A stretch of 64,000 nucleotides of DNA from Lachnospiraceae bacterium (GTDB lineage Bacteria; Bacillota; Clostridia; Lachnospirales; Lachnospiraceae): positions 1 to 64,000 of the forward strand of contig QXWW01000014.1 of the NCBI GenBank assembly GCA_009911185.1. The letters run 5' to 3'. Below, piece after piece: positions 62,337-64,000 of this stretch (its first letter is position 1; each line of letters opens with the position of its first letter). The position numbers were made by a program, and so were the translations under genes. Below the pieces are notes generated by a model that did no database searches, had not been told where the DNA came from, and worked only from the letters and a program-made list of their open reading frames with translations.

Positions 62337-63100
62337 TAGCTGCAAATCTTCTCAAAAGACAGTTTTCCGCCAAACAGATCCAGGGCGCTGCCCACCGTAA
62401 AATTAAGCCTGTCTCTCCCTAATTTCCGCAGCAGCTCCAAATCTTCATAACTTCCAATCCCTCCCGCATAAGTAATCGGGACTTTGGCCCAGCTTCCCAA
62501 GAGACTTACCAGCTCCTGTTCAATCCCCTGCGCCTTCCCTTCCACGTCCACTGCATGAATGAGAAATTCATCTGCATAACCAGCCAGCTTATCTAACAGC
62601 GGCGCTTCTATTTTTTCTTCCGTAAACTGCTGCCAGCGGTCCGTTACGATATAGTACTCACCTCCCTTTTTACGGCAGCTTAAGTCCAGCACCAAACGTT
62701 TTTTTCCAACAACCTGCACCAACTCCTGCAAGCGGTCGTAATGAACCCGTCCGTTTTGAAATACGTAGGACGTCACGATCACATGGCTGGCCCCCGCTTT
62801 AAGAAATTCTCCGGCATTTGCGGGATTAATGCCGCCTCCTGCCTGCAGCCCTCCGGGATACGCAAAAAGCGCTTCCATTGCCTGCGCCCTTGTCTCTTCA
62901 TAATATGCGCTTCCCTGCGGATTCAGCAGAATAATGTGCCCGCCCTGTATGTGATGCTGCCGGTATAATTTTGCATAAAAAGCCGCGTTTTTTACGGCGA
63001 CGAAGTTTTCCTGCGCCTGGTCGCCCGTGTCCATAAGGCTGCCGCCTACAATCTGTTTCACCTTTCCGTTATGAATATCTATACATGGACGAAATTCCAT
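62333..63100 (-). CDS. hisA: ProFAR isomerase, eukaryotic-type HisA
   Basis: This 255-residue TIM-barrel enzyme isomerises N'-ProFAR to PRFAR in histidine synthesis. The sequence follows the eukaryotic (yeast HIS6 / plant) subgroup more than common bacterial HisA: CIDIHNGKVKQIVGGSL, YAKLYRQHHIQGGHIILL, LQAGGGIN, HAVDVEGKAQGIE and ITYAGGIGSYEDL. The start at 63100 follows AAAGGGG. It stands alone, away from other his genes. Such eukaryotic-type HisA proteins are known in some clostridia. Confidence 0.85.
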   Translation of the reverse strand: MEFRPCIDIHNGKVKQIVGGSLMDTGDQAQENFVAVKNAAFYAKLYRQHHIQGGHIILLNPQGSAYYEETRAQAMEALFAYPGGLQAGGGINPANAGEFLKAGASHVIVTSYVFQNGRVHYDRLQELVQVVGKKRLVLDLSCRKKGGEYYIVTDRWQQFTEEKIEAPLLDKLAGYADEFLIHAVDVEGKAQGIEQELVSLLGSWAKVPITYAGGIGSYEDLELLRKLGRDRLNFTVGSALDLFGGKLSFEKICSY

Positions 63101-63270
63101 TTTTGTCCCCTTTCCCAAACAGTTCCAGCAACGCTTTTTTCTAAAAGCGTATCCCATATTTTCCAATTTGCGTCTGTCCTTCCCGCAAACCCCCGCATCC
63201 GGTTCTGAAAAATTCCCCGTTGCTTCCTGCGAAAAACGCAGACAAACCGGTACAAACCGTTCTGTCCTAC

Positions 63271-63299
63271 ATTATAAACAAAACGTCAGATTTATACAA
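63271..63299 (-). promoter_or_regulatory. Promoter of hisA
   Basis: On the minus strand TTGTAT (63299-63294) and a perfect TATAAT (63276-63271) are 17 bp apart. The leader is about 160 nt and contains a CTGCG/CGCAG hairpin. No leader peptide rich in His codons or T-box is evident. Confidence 0.55.
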
Positions 63300-63396
63300 C
63301 CGCAATCTTCTTTTTCTCTTTTCAGTTATAAGAATTTCTAAAGAAATTCAGAAGTAAAATTGATGAATAAATTTCAAAAGAAGTGTCTGACAATTG

Positions 63397-63425
63397 TTGA
63401 CAGCCTGATTTTTTTTTGTTAAAAT
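63397..63425 (+). promoter_or_regulatory. Promoter of guaB
   Basis: A perfect TTGACA (63397-63402) and TAAAAT (63420-63425) are 17 bp apart. The leader is about 40 nt with an AGAGAGG ribosome binding site. Confidence 0.8.
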
Positions 63426-63470
63426 CGTGGGAATAATAAAAAAACACTATCAAGAAAGAGAGGAAAAAAA

Positions 63471-64000
63471 ATGGGTACAATTATCGGCGATGGAATTACA
63501 TTTGACGACGTATTATTAGTTCCTGCATACTCAGAAGTTACACCGAATATGGTAGACTTATCTACCAATTTGACAAAGACAATAAAATTGAACATTCCCA
63601 TGATGAGCGCCAGTATGGACACAGTCACTGAACACCGGATGGCAATCGCTATGGCGCGTCAGGGCGGCATCGGAATCATTCATAAAAATATGTCCATTGA
63701 GGCACAGGCTGAAGAGGTTGATAAAGTAAAACGTTCCGAAAATGGCGTGATCACCGACCCATTTTCCCTTTCCCCGGAAAATACCTTAGAGGATGCAGAC
63801 GATCTAATGGCAAAGTTCCGCATTTCAGGCGTTCCTATCACGGAAAACGGAAAACTGGTAGGGATTATTACCAACCGCGACCTGAAATTTGAGGAGGATT
63901 TCTCTAAAAAGATTAAGGATTCCATGACCTCTGAAGGTCTTGTGACGGCAAGAGAAGGCATTACCTTAGAGGAAGCAAAGAAGATACTGGCAAAAGCCAG
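63471..64000 (+). CDS. guaB: IMP dehydrogenase, N-terminal part (cut by window edge)
   Basis: The first 176 codons are in the window. IMP dehydrogenase oxidises IMP to XMP, the first step to guanine nucleotides. The start [51 protein letters not shown] and the beginning of the CBS pair ([23 protein letters not shown]) are diagnostic. The catalytic Cys loop lies beyond the window. Confidence 0.97.
   Translation, partial: MGTIIGDGITFDDVLLVPAYSEVTPNMVDLSTNLTKTIKLNIPMMSASMDTVTEHRMAIAMARQGGIGIIHKNMSIEAQAEEVDKVKRSENGVITDPFSLSPENTLEDADDLMAKFRISGVPITENGKLVGIITNRDLKFEEDFSKKIKDSMTSEGLVTAREGITLEEAKKILAKA

Noticed and set aside
63101-63264. Riboswitch or T-box in the hisA leader
   Set aside because: No T-box motif, specifier loop or terminator/antiterminator pair could be identified; only a small hairpin is present.

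Overview
The window reads as chromosomal DNA of a gut-type Lachnospiraceae (Clostridia). The signs are strong AGGAGG-type ribosome binding sites, sigma-A promoters, DUF1700, DUF1002 and YesMN-type regulators, a diaminopimelate aminotransferase (DapL) pathway, and very large secreted modular glycosidases. I see no phage genes, no CRISPR array and no rRNA. There is one tRNA gene, tRNA-Arg(ACG).

Layout. 1-7.9 kb: a possible small RNA, a secreted GH3 glycosidase with inverted domain order, a sugar-binding lipoprotein, and a divergent YesM/YesN two-component pair. 8.0-11.1 kb: a cyclic-nucleotide-binding-domain protein behind a DUF1700 protein, then tRNA-Arg. 11.2-25.8 kb: one long leftward gene run related to the Bacillus yceCDEFGH / Ter (tellurite and stress) system. 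In transcription order it holds a trypsin-like protease with a YceG-like N-terminus, a possible 52-residue protein, a rhomboid protease, YceG, TelA, three TerD proteins, a Ca2+ P-type ATPase, a HAD phosphatase, a secreted beta-helix protein and a MATE exporter. This is the most unusual system here.

25.9-40.4 kb: mostly housekeeping genes (ogt, a LicD-family gene, a DUF1002 protein, an alpha/beta hydrolase, a RecJ-family gene, truA, a DHH phosphoesterase, asnS, an extracytoplasmic trigger-factor-like lipoprotein, pncB) and an Imm33-domain protein. 40.5-57.9 kb: a glycan-degradation island. It holds a 2640-residue GH2 beta-galactosidase carrying both dockerin-like and cohesin-like modules, a NarL-type two-component pair, and a 2140-residue enzyme that appears to fuse a GH30 catalytic domain to a GH43 domain. 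That pairing suggests degradation of type II arabinogalactan. The GH2 enzyme and perhaps the distant GH3 enzyme could finish the work. All three enzymes end in a related lysine-rich Fn3-like module.

58.0-64.0 kb: dapL, dapF, an ANTAR regulator, glnA, a eukaryotic-type hisA, and the start of guaB on the other strand.

Several palindromic repeats lie between genes: a hairpin family near 7.9, 11.1 and 28.8 kb, a multi-hairpin leader at 33.7 kb, and a MITE-like element at 50.3 kb. Function calls rest on motif and family recognition by eye; no database search was possible.
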